Assembly: GCF_000820105.1 (NCBI RefSeq)
Contig: NZ_CDDB01000081.1
Span: 1-38,184 of the forward strand
Direction of reading: 5' to 3'
DNA: 38,184 nucleotides
DNA from: Aeromonas schubertii
Lineage (GTDB): Bacteria > Pseudomonadota > Gammaproteobacteria > Enterobacterales > Aeromonadaceae
Below, one piece after another: positions 26,341 through 36,312 of the stretch. Below the pieces are notes generated by a model. It had not been told where the DNA came from, did not search any database, and worked only from the letters and a program-made list of their open reading frames with translations. Position numbers and translations under genes: made by a program. Each line of letters opens with the position of its first letter. Positions within the stretch are counted from its first letter, which is position 1.

Positions 26341-27054
26341 ATGAAGAAAATTGCCCTGATCACGGGGGCCAGCCGGGGGATCGGCAGGGCCCTGGCCGTC
26401 TATTTTGCCGACCAGGGGTATGATCTGCTGCTGGTTGCACGCTCGGCCGACCAGCTGGCATCGTGCCGCCAGGCACTGCAAGCGAGCCATGAAGGGATCG
26501 TCATCGAGACACTGGCGACTGACTTTGCCTCACCTGATGTGGCGCTCAGGGAGGTCGAGGCTCTGCTGGCACGCCATACCAGACTGGATGTGCTGGTCAG
26601 CAGCGCCGGAGTCCTCAACGCCGGTCATGTGGAGATGGATCTGGCGCAGCTCGGCACCATGGTTAACATCAACCTCATCACCACCATGGCTATCTGTAAT
26701 CTGGTGGCACGCAAGATGAAAACCCAGGGCCGGGGGGAGATCTACAACATCGGCTCCATGGCCGGGCTCGAGCCGGTTGGCAAGATTGGCGCCTATGCGG
26801 CCACCAAGGCCGCCATCGTCAGCTATAGCCAATCCCTCTACCAGGAGCTGCTGCCCCATGGGGTGCGAGTCTGCTGCCTCTGTCCCAGCGTGGTCGATAC
26901 CGACATGACCAACGACGGCCGCATTCCCAACGAGCTGAAAATCGCCACCGGGGATCTGGTCAAGGCCGTCGCCTTCGTACGTAGTCTGTCGGCAGGCTGT
27001 GCCATGGCTACCCTGCCGATCCGCTGCCGGGTCATCGATCAGGAGAAGGGCTAG
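26341..27054 (+). CDS. Short-chain dehydrogenase/reductase
   Basis: A 237-residue classical SDR. The cofactor motif TGASRGIG is at 8-15, Ser139 (NIGSMAG), Tyr152 and Lys156 (YAATK) form the catalytic set, and Asn111 (NINL) is present. The NNAG motif is replaced by SSAG (87-90). The PSVVDTDMT segment after the active site is typical. The substrate is unknown. The ATG at 26341 has GGAG about nine bases upstream. The stop codon TAG shares CTAG with the stop of the convergent CBS gene. Confidence 0.9.
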   Translation: MKKIALITGASRGIGRALAVYFADQGYDLLLVARSADQLASCRQALQASHEGIVIETLATDFASPDVALREVEALLARHTRLDVLVSSAGVLNAGHVEMDLAQLGTMVNINLITTMAICNLVARKMKTQGRGEIYNIGSMAGLEPVGKIGAYAATKAAIVSYSQSLYQELLPHGVRVCCLCPSVVDTDMTNDGRIPNELKIATGDLVKAVAFVRSLSAGCAMATLPIRCRVIDQEKG

Positions 27055-27461
27055 TCTCGGGTCGGTTGACACGCCTTGAGCAGGTGGTGGAGCGCATCCA
27101 TCACCTGACGACGGCCAATCACCCCGATGACGATCCCTCCCTCAACCACGGGATAGAGGCGCGGAGCCGAAGCGGTCATTCGCTCTGCCAACGCGAGCAG
27201 ACTCTCTTTTCCCTCCACGGCGAGAGGCTCCTGGCTCATCAGATCCCCCACCCGGGTACGAACGTCGCAGTGATAGCTGGCGCTCAGCAGGGTGGGCAGG
27301 CAATCCCGTTCCGAGAGGAAACCGATCAGTTGCCGCCCACCGTTAACCACGGGCAAGCCTCCCAGCCCGCTCTGACGCAAGGCATCCAGCGCCAGGGAGA
27401 GGGGAGTATCCACCTGGAGCAGGGGGAATTGATGCAGCATATAGTGGCGTACGGTCAGCAT
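27051..27461 (-). CDS. Paired CBS-domain protein
   Basis: A 136-residue protein consisting almost entirely of two CBS motifs: about 8-60 (VDTPLSLALDALRQSGLGGLPVVNG, LIGFLSERDCL) and 73-125 (MSQEPLAVEGKESLLALAERM, LYPVVEGGIVIGVIGRRQV). Such stand-alone CBS pairs bind adenine nucleotides and regulate partners; the partner here is not evident. The ATG at 27461 has CAGGAG about seven bases upstream. It is convergent with the SDR gene. Confidence 0.88.
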   Translation of the reverse strand: MLTVRHYMLHQFPLLQVDTPLSLALDALRQSGLGGLPVVNGGRQLIGFLSERDCLPTLLSASYHCDVRTRVGDLMSQEPLAVEGKESLLALAERMTASAPRLYPVVEGGIVIGVIGRRQVMDALHHLLKACQPTRD

Positions 27462-27574
27462 GGGAGACTCCTGGTATCAGATTGAGGAGACCAGTGTGCA
27501 GGGAGACAGGTGGGATGAGCCAATGGCTCTTTCCTTGCGGATAAATAGGCGGGGACTATGGCCGGCAGCCATCA

Positions 27575-27604
27575 AAGAAAAAGGGCAGCGCGATGCGCTG
27601 CCCT
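27575..27604 (-). terminator. Terminator of tRNA-Ile2
   Basis: AGGGCAGCGC / GCGCTGCCCT with a three-base loop (27582-27604), followed on the minus strand by TTTTTCTTTG. Strong rho-independent terminator just after the tRNA. Confidence 0.9.
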
Positions 27605-27612
27605 CTGGAATC

Positions 27613-27688
27613 TGGTGGCCCCTCCCAGACTTGAACTGGGGACCAAGCGATTATGAGTCGCCTGCTCTGACCACTGAGCTAAGGGGCC
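27613..27688 (-). tRNA. tRNA-Ile2 (CAU, lysidine-modified)
   Basis: A 76-base cloverleaf with encoded CCA and a GGCCCCT acceptor stem. The anticodon is CAT in an anticodon loop reading CTCATAA. The body matches E. coli ileX closely (acceptor stem, D-arm TTAGCTCAGTGGT, anticodon stem GCGAC). That sequence is tRNA-Ile with C34 converted to lysidine by TilS to read AUA, rather than elongator or initiator tRNA-Met. The modification is inferred. Confidence 0.93.
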
Positions 27689-27710
27689 GAAACTCTTGCG
27701 AGTGGCGGCG

Positions 27711-27739
27711 ATTATAGGGGAATCACCAGGGGCAGTCCA
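27711..27739 (-). promoter_or_regulatory. Promoter of tRNA-Ile2
   Basis: Minus strand: -35 TGGACT (27734-27739), 17-base spacer, perfect -10 TATAAT (27711-27716), then a GC-rich discriminator (CGCCGCC). Confidence 0.7.
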
Positions 27740-27784
27740 TAGGCATATCAATCACTTGAGCAAGGATTAGCCAGCCAGAGGACA

Positions 27785-27813
27785 ATAAAAAAGGCCTCGA
27801 TAGAGGCCTTTTC
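27785..27813 (-). terminator. rpoD terminator
   Basis: AAAAGGCCTC / GAGGCCTTTT with a four-base loop (27789-27812), followed on the minus strand by TTTTTTATTG. It ends the rpsU-yqeY-dnaG-rpoD cluster. Confidence 0.9.
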
Positions 27814-27824
27814 ATCTTGGCGGT

Positions 27825-29684
<1,860 letters not shown>

Positions 29685-29711
29685 AGAACTCATCCGGTTG
29701 GTGATGCTAGG

Positions 29712-29739
29712 TTGCGCGATTCAATGCGCTGACGCGCAA
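29712..29739 (-). promoter_or_regulatory. Hairpin in the rpoD leader
   Basis: TTGCGCG (29712-29718) pairs with CGCGCAA (29733-29739) about 28 bases before the rpoD start codon. The loop itself contains a small GCG-based palindrome. It could influence translation or processing in the dnaG-rpoD spacer; no known motif was recognised. Confidence 0.4.
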
Positions 29740-29910
29740 ATAGCCAATTCTAATAGAAAACCGCCAGACATGCTATGCCCGGTGGCTACGTAGCGGTGAG
29801 AAACCCCTGCCCTCGCTCTGCTCAGGGCCAGGTGGTCATTGTTCATATTGCTTCTTTTCATCCCGTCAATTCGGGCAACAGCACTGGTATAGGGGCTAGC
29901 CCTTTAAATA

Positions 29911-31701
29911 TCAAGCCCCGTTGTCACTTCTTTTTTCAAGCGAAACTTCCTTGAGCAGCAACAGCAGCTCCCGGGTCTCCTCCGGTGTCAGCCCCTCTTG
30001 ACCCACCTTCCCCTGCAGCTCTTCGATGCGCTGCTTGAGAAAGAGGTTAATAAAACCGACGAAGGTATCTTCCAGCTCTTGCTGAACGGCCCCCTCTTCG
30101 GTCTCTATTCCTTCATAGAGATCATGCATGGCGAGCTGGGCCAGGATCTCTCCTTCTTTGGTACCACGCCAATGTTCGAGCAAGATGGCAGTCGTCACCT
30201 CGGGCCACTCGCAGATCTGGCTGTGCAGCTGCAGCAGGAAGGGAATACCCGCCACCTTGAGGCCAGCCAGCTCCGGCATTACCGGCAGCTCGGCGGCCAG
30301 AGCCGGATACTGCACCATCAGCGCCAGCGCCCGGCGCAGCGGGGTCAACTTGCCCTTCTGGAGACGCGGCGTATCCGCCTTGGGCTGGCTGTGACGGGCA
30401 AACAGCTCGTCGATACGCTGTTTGTTCTCACCCCAGCGCATCATGCGCGACAGCCGGGTGATGAGCCCCTCGCGGGTGAAACCTTCCGGTACCCGGCGGA
30501 TCAGCTCAGCCGCCTTGTTGGCGACCTCGAACTTGCCCGCCTCTCCCGAGAGGGCGGCATCCCGCTCGAGGCGCTCGAACATAAACTCGGCGAAGGGCTG
30601 GGCCTGCTCGAGCAGAGTCTCGAAGTCGTCCTTGCCAATCTGGCGCACCAGAGAGTCGGGGTCCTCGCCATCCGGCAGGAAGACAAACTTGAGCTCGCGC
30701 CCGTCCTGCAGGTGGGGCAAGGCGTTATCGAGCGCCCGCCAGGCGGCTTCCCGTCCGGCGTTATCCCCGTCGTAGCAGCAGACCACCTCGGCGGTGGTGC
30801 GAAACAGGGTGTGGATATGATCGCTGGTGGTCGCGGTACCGAGTGCCGCCACCGCATAGTCGATGCCGTACTGGGCCAGGGCCACCACATCCATATACCC
30901 TTCGACCACCAGGAGCCGGCGCAGATCCTTGTGGGCCTGCCGCACCTCATAGAGGCCGAACAGCTCGCGCCCCTTGTGGAAGATGGGGGTCTCGGGAGAG
31001 TTCAGATACTTGGGCGTCCCCTCCCCCAGCACCCGACCGCCGAAGCCGATCACCCGGCCCCGTTTGTCGCGGATCGGGAACATGATGCGATCGCGGAAGC
31101 GATCATAGCTGCCCGGGCCGTTGTCACGCGGGATCAGCATGCCGCCGGTGATAAGCTGCTGTTCCTGTTCGTGACCGGCACCAAAGCGGCGGCGCACCTG
31201 ATCCCACTCGTTGGGGGCATAACCGATGGCAAACTTCTTCACCACCTCACCGGTGAGTCCCCGCCCCTTGAGGTACTCCACCGCCTGGGGAGCCCCCTTG
31301 AGGTTGGACTCGTAGAAACGGGCGATCTGGGCCATCAGATCGAACAGATCCTTGCTGACCGCAGGCTGGGATCCGTAGGATCCGCTACCGCCGCCACTCT
31401 GCTCACGCGGCACTGTGAGGCCATGCAGGCTGGCCAGCTCCTCGATGGCATCGGGAAACTCGAGGCCGTCGTACTCCATCAGGAAACCGACGGCGGTGCC
31501 ATGGGCACCACACCCGAAGCAGTGATAGAACTGCTTCTCGGGGCTGACCGAGAAGGAGGGACTCTTCTCGTTGTGAAAAGGGCAGCACGCCTGGTAGTTC
31601 TTACCGGCTTTCTTGAGGCGCACCCGACTGTCGATCAGCTCGACAATATCGGTGCGGGCCAGAAGGTCATCGATAAAGGATTGGGGGATCCTGCCTGCCA
31701 T
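29911..31701 (-). CDS. dnaG: DNA primase
   Basis: A 596-residue primase that makes RNA primers for replication. The CHC2 zinc motif has Cys40, His43, Cys61 and Cys64 (KNYQACCPFHNEKS, FYHCFGCGAHGTA). The RNA polymerase core contains EGYMDVVAL and the TOPRIM DGDNAG motif. A C-terminal DnaB-interacting helical domain follows (ELEDTFVGFINLFLKQRIEEL). The ATG at 31701 is preceded by a weak AAAGGG. Its position after a terminator-like hairpin (31721-31754) recalls the low expression of dnaG in the E. coli cluster. Confidence 0.98.
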   Translation of the reverse strand: MAGRIPQSFIDDLLARTDIVELIDSRVRLKKAGKNYQACCPFHNEKSPSFSVSPEKQFYHCFGCGAHGTAVGFLMEYDGLEFPDAIEELASLHGLTVPREQSGGGSGSYGSQPAVSKDLFDLMAQIARFYESNLKGAPQAVEYLKGRGLTGEVVKKFAIGYAPNEWDQVRRRFGAGHEQEQQLITGGMLIPRDNGPGSYDRFRDRIMFPIRDKRGRVIGFGGRVLGEGTPKYLNSPETPIFHKGRELFGLYEVRQAHKDLRRLLVVEGYMDVVALAQYGIDYAVAALGTATTSDHIHTLFRTTAEVVCCYDGDNAGREAAWRALDNALPHLQDGRELKFVFLPDGEDPDSLVRQIGKDDFETLLEQAQPFAEFMFERLERDAALSGEAGKFEVANKAAELIRRVPEGFTREGLITRLSRMMRWGENKQRIDELFARHSQPKADTPRLQKGKLTPLRRALALMVQYPALAAELPVMPELAGLKVAGIPFLLQLHSQICEWPEVTTAILLEHWRGTKEGEILAQLAMHDLYEGIETEEGAVQQELEDTFVGFINLFLKQRIEELQGKVGQEGLTPEETRELLLLLKEVSLEKRSDNGA

Positions 31702-31720
31702 GGTTGCCCTTTTTCAGAGA

Positions 31721-31754
31721 ATAAAAAAGCCGCGCATCCTGGGAAGCACGGCTT
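31721..31754 (-). terminator. Terminator between yqeY and dnaG
   Basis: Minus strand AAGCCGTGC / GCGCGGCTT (31727-31735 / 31746-31754; one G-U pair) with a ten-base loop, followed by TTTTTTATT. It probably limits read-through from rpsU-yqeY into dnaG. Confidence 0.8.
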
Positions 31755-31775
31755 CTTTTGACTAACGCGGTCGCC

Positions 31776-32219
31776 TTATGCCAGACGGGCTTTTACCTGT
31801 GCGCTGACAGCGCCAACGTCGGCACGTCCCTGGATCTTCGGCTTGAGAACACCCATCACCTTGCCCATGTCCGCCATGGCGGCGGCGCCGGTATCGGCAA
31901 CGGCTTGCTCAATCAGAGCGGCGATCTCTTCGGCGGTCAGCTGCTGCGGCAGGAACTCCTGCAACACCACGATCTCGGCGGATTCAATATCGGCGAGATC
32001 CTGACGGCCGGCGGCCTCGAACTGAGCGATGGAATCCCGGCGTTGTTTGACCATCTTGGTCACCACGGCCAGGATCTCCTCGTCACCCAGTTCGGTGCGA
32101 GTGTCTACTTCGCGCTGCTTGATCTCGGCCATCAACAGACGAATAGTGCCAAGGCGAGCCTTTTGTTTGGCCAGCATGGCAGTTTTCTGTTGATCCTTGA
32201 GCAGATCCTTCAGAGACAC
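31776..32219 (-). CDS. yqeY: GatB/YqeY domain protein
   Basis: A 147-residue protein starting at a GTG at 32219 with the family start MSLKDLLKDQQKTAM. It is helical and contains ARLGTIRLLMAEIKQ, LTAEEIAALIEQAV, and a C-terminal GKVMGVLKPKIQGRADVGAVS, typical of YqeY. This domain resembles the tRNA-binding tail of GatB, but the function of stand-alone members is unknown. No clear ribosome binding site is visible; the gene begins 15 bases after rpsU, so translational coupling is likely. Confidence 0.9.
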   Translation of the reverse strand: MSLKDLLKDQQKTAMLAKQKARLGTIRLLMAEIKQREVDTRTELGDEEILAVVTKMVKQRRDSIAQFEAAGRQDLADIESAEIVVLQEFLPQQLTAEEIAALIEQAVADTGAAAMADMGKVMGVLKPKIQGRADVGAVSAQVKARLA

Positions 32220-32234
32220 GGCTGTGAATCCGGA

Positions 32235-32507
<273 letters not shown>

Positions 32508-32522
32508 TTAAAATGGTGCGAA

Positions 32523-32552
32523 ATTATACTCAGTTTCGGGAATGAAAGTAAA
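32523..32552 (-). promoter_or_regulatory. Probable rpsU promoter
   Basis: Minus strand: -10 TATAAT (32523-32528) with a TTTACT -35-like hexamer (32547-32552) at 18-base spacing. The distance of about 70 bases to the start codon is normal. Confidence 0.65.
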
Positions 32553-32630
32553 CCCGGCAGAGATCGCTGGTCTAAAAAACCCGTGAAGGGTACCATAGCC
32601 GCCTCATTTTAGCAGTGAAAATTTAAAGCA

Positions 32631-33644
32631 ATGCGAGTATTGGGAATCGAGACGTCCTGTGACGAAACCGGGATCGCGATCTTCGACGATCAACGTGGGA
32701 TCCTCTCCCACCAGCTCTACAGCCAAGTCAAGCTCCACGCGGATTACGGCGGTGTCGTCCCCGAGCTGGCGAGTCGCGATCATGTGCGCAAGACGATCCC
32801 CTTGATCCAGGCCGCATTGAAAGAAGCCGGCCTCGGCAAAGAGGATATCGACGGCATCGCCTACACCGCCGGTCCCGGCCTGGTCGGCGCCCTGCTGGTC
32901 GGGGCTACCATAGGCCGCTCCCTGGCCATGGCCTGGGGCAAACCCGCCGTGGCGGTACACCATATGGAAGGGCACCTGCTCGCCCCCATGCTGGAAGAGA
33001 GTGCCCCCGAATTTCCTTTTGTTGCCCTGCTGGTCTCCGGCGGTCACTCCATGCTGGTACGGGTCGATGGCATCGGCCGCTATCAGGTGCTCGGCGAATC
33101 CATCGATGACGCAGCCGGCGAGGCCTTCGACAAGACCGCCAAGCTGATGGGGCTCGACTATCCCGGCGGCCCGCTGCTGTCGCGTCTGGCCGAGAAGGGC
33201 ACCCCGGGCCGCTTCCTCTTCCCTCGTCCCATGACCGATCGCCCCGGGCTCGATATGAGCTTCTCCGGCCTCAAGACCTTCGCGGCCAACACCATCGCCG
33301 CCGAGGGGAGCGACGAACAGACCCGCGCCGATATCGCCCACGCCTTTCAGGCGGCCGTGGTCGACACGCTCGCCATCAAGTGCCGCCGCGCCTTGAAGGA
33401 GACCGGCCTCAAACGTCTGGTGGTAGCGGGCGGCGTCAGTGCCAACCGCTACCTGCGCGCCCAGCTGGCCGAGATGATGCAAGATCTCGGCGGCGAAGTG
33501 TTCTATCCGCGCACCGAATACTGTACCGACAACGGCGCCATGATCGCCTACGCCGGTATGCAGCGCCTCAAGGCCGGCGTATTCGAGACGCTCGAGGTCA
33601 AGGCCGTGCCACGCTGGCCACTGGACACCCTGGACCCGGTCTGA
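32631..33644 (+). CDS. tsaD: tRNA N6-adenosine threonylcarbamoyltransferase subunit TsaD
   Basis: A 337-residue ASKHA-fold protein that transfers threonylcarbamoyl to A37 of ANN-reading tRNAs. N-terminal [13 protein letters not shown], the metal-binding HHMEGH motif with His111 and His115, GGHSML, and the C-terminal [11 protein letters not shown] with the metal Asp are all present. It diverges from rpsU, as in E. coli. Its targets include tRNA-Asn(GUU) and tRNA-Ile2, both encoded in this window. Confidence 0.97.
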   Translation: MRVLGIETSCDETGIAIFDDQRGILSHQLYSQVKLHADYGGVVPELASRDHVRKTIPLIQAALKEAGLGKEDIDGIAYTAGPGLVGALLVGATIGRSLAMAWGKPAVAVHHMEGHLLAPMLEESAPEFPFVALLVSGGHSMLVRVDGIGRYQVLGESIDDAAGEAFDKTAKLMGLDYPGGPLLSRLAEKGTPGRFLFPRPMTDRPGLDMSFSGLKTFAANTIAAEGSDEQTRADIAHAFQAAVVDTLAIKCRRALKETGLKRLVVAGGVSANRYLRAQLAEMMQDLGGEVFYPRTEYCTDNGAMIAYAGMQRLKAGVFETLEVKAVPRWPLDTLDPV

Positions 33645-33665
33645 TCGAGCGCCTCTCCTGCCCGA

Positions 33666-33693
33666 AGATGCCACTCCCCGGGGAGTGGCATCT
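33666..33693 (+). terminator. Long hairpin after tsaD
   Basis: A perfect 12-base-pair stem AGATGCCACTCC / GGAGTGGCATCT with loop CCGG, 22 bases after the tsaD stop. The T-run is missing, so efficiency is uncertain. Confidence 0.6.
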
Positions 33694-33797
33694 CTGTTTG
33701 GGAAGCGGGTCTATGGGGGATATCTGCATGGTTTCTCGACGAACGGGATAAAAAAACAGCGAACGAATCGAAACGACGAGAAAAGTGCATCTCGCGG

Positions 33798-33826
33798 TTG
33801 ACACTCAAAGGCATACGGGGTTTAAT
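33798..33826 (+). promoter_or_regulatory. Promoter of the tRNA-Phe/tRNA-Asn operon
   Basis: Perfect -35 TTGACA (33798-33803), 17-base spacer, -10 TTTAAT (33821-33826), GC-rich discriminator GCGCGCC, and the tRNA begins about ten bases downstream. Confidence 0.88.
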
Positions 33827-33836
33827 GCGCGCCGTT

Positions 33837-33912
33837 GCCCAGATAGCTCAGTCGGTAGAGCAGGGGATTGAAAATCCCCGTGTCGGCGGTTCGATTCCGT
33901 CTCTGGGCACCA
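33837..33912 (+). tRNA. tRNA-Phe(GAA)
   Basis: A 76-base cloverleaf with encoded CCA; acceptor GCCCAGA/TCTGGGC, anticodon loop TTGAAAA. First gene of a two-tRNA operon. Confidence 0.98.
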
Positions 33913-33919
33913 AGACTCT

Positions 33920-33995
33920 TCCTCCGTAGTTCAGTCGGTAGAACGGCGGACTGTTAATCCGTATGTCACTGGTTCGAGTCCAGTCGGAGGAGCCA
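33920..33995 (+). tRNA. tRNA-Asn(GTT)
   Basis: A 76-base cloverleaf with encoded CCA; acceptor TCCTCCG/CGGAGGA, anticodon loop CTGTTAA. Seven bases after tRNA-Phe, so cotranscribed. It is a substrate for queuosine modification (QueG) and t6A (TsaD), both encoded here. Confidence 0.98.
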
Positions 33996-34001
33996 AATTT
34001 G

Positions 34002-34036
34002 AAAAGCCCGCTCAACAGAGCGGGCTTTTTGTTTTT
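34002..34036 (+). terminator. Terminator of the tRNA-Phe/Asn operon
   Basis: AAAAGCCCGCTC / GAGCGGGCTTTT with loop AACA, followed by TGTTTTT. Canonical rho-independent terminator. Confidence 0.92.
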
Positions 34037-34050
34037 CCGGCGCCGAGCAC

Positions 34051-34073
34051 GAAAAAGGCCCGCGTCGCGGGCC
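34051..34073 (-). terminator. Minus-strand terminator facing the tRNA operon
   Basis: GGCCCGCG / CGCGGGCC (34057-34073), followed on the minus strand by TTTTTC. It would end transcripts coming from the yqhA side, 228 bases after the yqhA stop. Confidence 0.7.
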
Positions 34074-34301
34074 CTCTCTCAATATACATTGGCAACGGCA
34101 TGGAGCAGCACGGCCCCACACAGGGAAGAAAAAAGCAACATGCCACATCCCAACACGGTGGCCGGAGAGACCCTCCACCCCCTGTGAACACCTCGCCTGC
34201 GACTCACTCTCATGACCACTCCCGCAACCCCACTCCCTGTGGGGGTACGGCATGATGCTGCGGTCTGACAGGTTAGTCAATTGGTAGCCAGTGCCTTATT
34301 G
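34074..34301. other. Gene-free stretch between the terminator and yqhA
   Basis: 228 bases with no coding frame of convincing composition. It contains a CCCCAC/GTGGGG hairpin at 34228-34244 without a T-run and ends at the minus-strand terminator. It could be a long yqhA 3' UTR or a small RNA, but no promoter was recognised. Confidence 0.4.
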
Positions 34302-34835
34302 TCAGTGTTCCTGATGTTGTGTCAGCAGCTTGTCGGTAAAGGCGATGGCCGCCGCCGACAGCAGGAAGGCCAGGTGAATGAAGAGCTGCCACTTGATGGT
34401 GTGCTCGTCGAGCCGGCTGGCATTGATAAAGGTCTGCAACAAGTGGATCGACGAGATGCTGATGATGGCCATGGAGAGCTTCACCTTGAGCACAGAGGCA
34501 TTGACGTGACCGAGCCACTCGGGCTGATCCGGATGATTCTGGATGCGCAGCCGTGACACGAAGGTTTCATAGCCCCCGACTGTCACCATCAGCAGCAGAT
34601 TGGCGATCATCACCACATCGATCAGCGCCAGTACCGAGAGCATGATTTCGGTCTCGGTCAGCCGGGTCAGGTTGTGCAGCAACTCCCACAGGGAGGCGAG
34701 GAACTTCCAGGCATAGACCCCCTGCACCACGATCAATCCCAGATAGATGGGCAGCTGTAGCCAGCGGCTCCAGAAGATCACACGCCCCAAACGGCTTCCC
34801 TGCATCGCAACACCGGCTACTTCTTCTCTACTCAT
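34302..34835 (-). CDS. yqhA: UPF0114 (YqhA) family membrane protein
   Basis: A 177-residue inner-membrane protein with three or four membrane segments (around 29-50, 70-95, 125-145 and 155-172). The core [53 protein letters not shown] and a final [12 protein letters not shown] match E. coli YqhA. Function unknown. The ATG at 34835 has GAGAGG about eight bases upstream; a start five codons earlier is less supported. Confidence 0.88.
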   Translation of the reverse strand: MSREEVAGVAMQGSRLGRVIFWSRWLQLPIYLGLIVVQGVYAWKFLASLWELLHNLTRLTETEIMLSVLALIDVVMIANLLLMVTVGGYETFVSRLRIQNHPDQPEWLGHVNASVLKVKLSMAIISISSIHLLQTFINASRLDEHTIKWQLFIHLAFLLSAAAIAFTDKLLTQHQEH

Positions 34836-34913
34836 TACCCAACCTCTCACTCGAATCAGTCGTCCCTAGATGGAGGTGAACCCTACCCTATTCAAGGGTT
34901 TATTAACAATCCG

Positions 34914-34942
34914 GTGACCCCGCCCTAGCCTCCCGCTATCAT
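34914..34942 (+). promoter_or_regulatory. Possible pip promoter
   Basis: GTGACC (34914-34919), 17-base spacer, TATCAT (34937-34942). Transcription would start after the upstream ATG at 34941, which supports the ATG at 34971 as the true start. Confidence 0.45.
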
Positions 34943-34970
34943 GACGCCTTTCCCTTGCCAGGATGCATCC

Positions 34971-36236
34971 ATGACCCCCTACCAGCTCGACGGCATGTAC
35001 TGCCAGCCCATGACCCTTGAGGTTCCCCTCGACCACACCAAGCCGGACGGGGCGCAGCTCACCCTGTTCGCCCGCACTCTGGTGGACGCGCAGCGGCGCG
35101 ACGAGGATCTTCCCTGGCTGCTGTTCCTGCAAGGGGGGCCTGGCTTCGGAGCGCCGCGTCCGACTGCCCGCAGCGGCTGGATCAAACGGGCGCTGCAGGA
35201 GTTTCGGGTGGTGCTGCTCGATCAGCGCGGCACCGGCAGCTCCACGGCGGTGAGCGCCCGAGGGCTCACCCACCTCAGCGTGGAGGAGCAGGCCGAGTAC
35301 CTGAGCCATTTTCGCGCCGACAGCATAGTACGCGACGCCGAGTGGCTGCGCGCAAGGCTCAGCCCCGACCGTCCCTGGAGCCTGCTCGGTCAGAGCTTCG
35401 GCGGTTTTTGCTGCCTCACCTACCTCTCCCTCTTCCCCGAGGCTCTGCATGAGGTCTACATCACGGGCGGGATCCCGCCCGTGGGGCGCAGCGCCGACGA
35501 GGTCTACGAGGCCACCCTGCGCCGGGTAGCCGACAAGCAGGCAGCCCTGTGCGCGCGCTTCCCGGCCATGCAGGGGATGCTGGATCGCCTCGCCGGGCAT
35601 CTCTATCACCACGACGTGCGCCTGCCGAACGGTCAGCGCCTGACGGTGGAGCAGTTCCAGCAGCAGGGGCTGGATCTCGGCGCCAGCGGCGGCCCCGAGT
35701 CCCTCTACTTCCTGCTCGAGGGGGCCTTCGACGGGGAGCGCCTCAGTGACGCCTTCCTCTATCAGCTGCAGGGGATGCAACCGTTCAACGGTCACCCCAT
35801 CTTCGCCATCCTGCACGAGGCCATCTACGCCGAAGGGGTCGCCACCGGCTGGGCGGCAGAGCGGGTGCGCGGCCGTCACCCCGAGCTCGACTGGGCGCCG
35901 GGCAAGCCGCTGCACTTCACCGGCGAGATGATCTACCCCTGGATGTTCGAGCAGTTTTGCGAACTGCTGCCCCTGCGCGCGGCGGCCCAGCGGCTCGCCA
36001 TGAAGAGCGACTGGGGCCCCCTCTACGACCGGGCGCGCCTGGCCGCCAACCGGGTGCCGGTCGCCTGCGCCGTCTACGCCGACGACATGTATGTGGAGTT
36101 CGACTACAGCCGCGACACCCTCAAGGGCCTTGGCAACAGCCGCGCCTGGATCACCAACGAGTACGAGCACAACGGCATCCGCACCGACGGTGAGCGCATC
36201 CTGGATCGCCTCATCACGCTCAATCGCGACCGTTGA
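34971..36236 (+). CDS. pip: Prolyl aminopeptidase (proline iminopeptidase)
   Basis: A 421-residue alpha/beta hydrolase (S33) that removes N-terminal proline from peptides. It has the oxyanion motif QGGPGFGAPRP, the nucleophile elbow GQSFGG, a large cap domain, and C-terminal EFDYSRDTLKGL and EYEHNG, the latter with the catalytic His. It aligns along its length with the Aeromonas sobria enzyme as I remember it. The ATG at 34971 is preceded by AGGAT and gives a protein of the same length; the ATG at 34941 overlaps the putative promoter. Probably cytoplasmic, with no signal peptide. Confidence 0.95.
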   Translation: MTPYQLDGMYCQPMTLEVPLDHTKPDGAQLTLFARTLVDAQRRDEDLPWLLFLQGGPGFGAPRPTARSGWIKRALQEFRVVLLDQRGTGSSTAVSARGLTHLSVEEQAEYLSHFRADSIVRDAEWLRARLSPDRPWSLLGQSFGGFCCLTYLSLFPEALHEVYITGGIPPVGRSADEVYEATLRRVADKQAALCARFPAMQGMLDRLAGHLYHHDVRLPNGQRLTVEQFQQQGLDLGASGGPESLYFLLEGAFDGERLSDAFLYQLQGMQPFNGHPIFAILHEAIYAEGVATGWAAERVRGRHPELDWAPGKPLHFTGEMIYPWMFEQFCELLPLRAAAQRLAMKSDWGPLYDRARLAANRVPVACAVYADDMYVEFDYSRDTLKGLGNSRAWITNEYEHNGIRTDGERILDRLITLNRDR

Positions 36237-36264
36237 TCGGGAGCCAGAAAGCCCCGATAGTAGA

Positions 36265-36289
36265 GGGCCGCCCACGGAAGAGGCGGCCC
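36265..36289 (+). terminator. Hairpin between pip and the ABC transporter gene
   Basis: GGGCCGCC (36265-36272) / GGCGGCCC (36282-36289) with a nine-base loop, 29 bases after the pip stop. No T-run follows, so it is at best a weak terminator. Confidence 0.5.
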
Positions 36290-36312
36290 AAGACAACGAC
36301 AAGGAAGCAAAC

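Noticed and set aside
27613-27688. tRNA with CAT anticodon considered as tRNA-Met
   Set aside because: Body and acceptor stem match the minor isoleucine tRNA (ileX), not elongator or initiator tRNA-Met.
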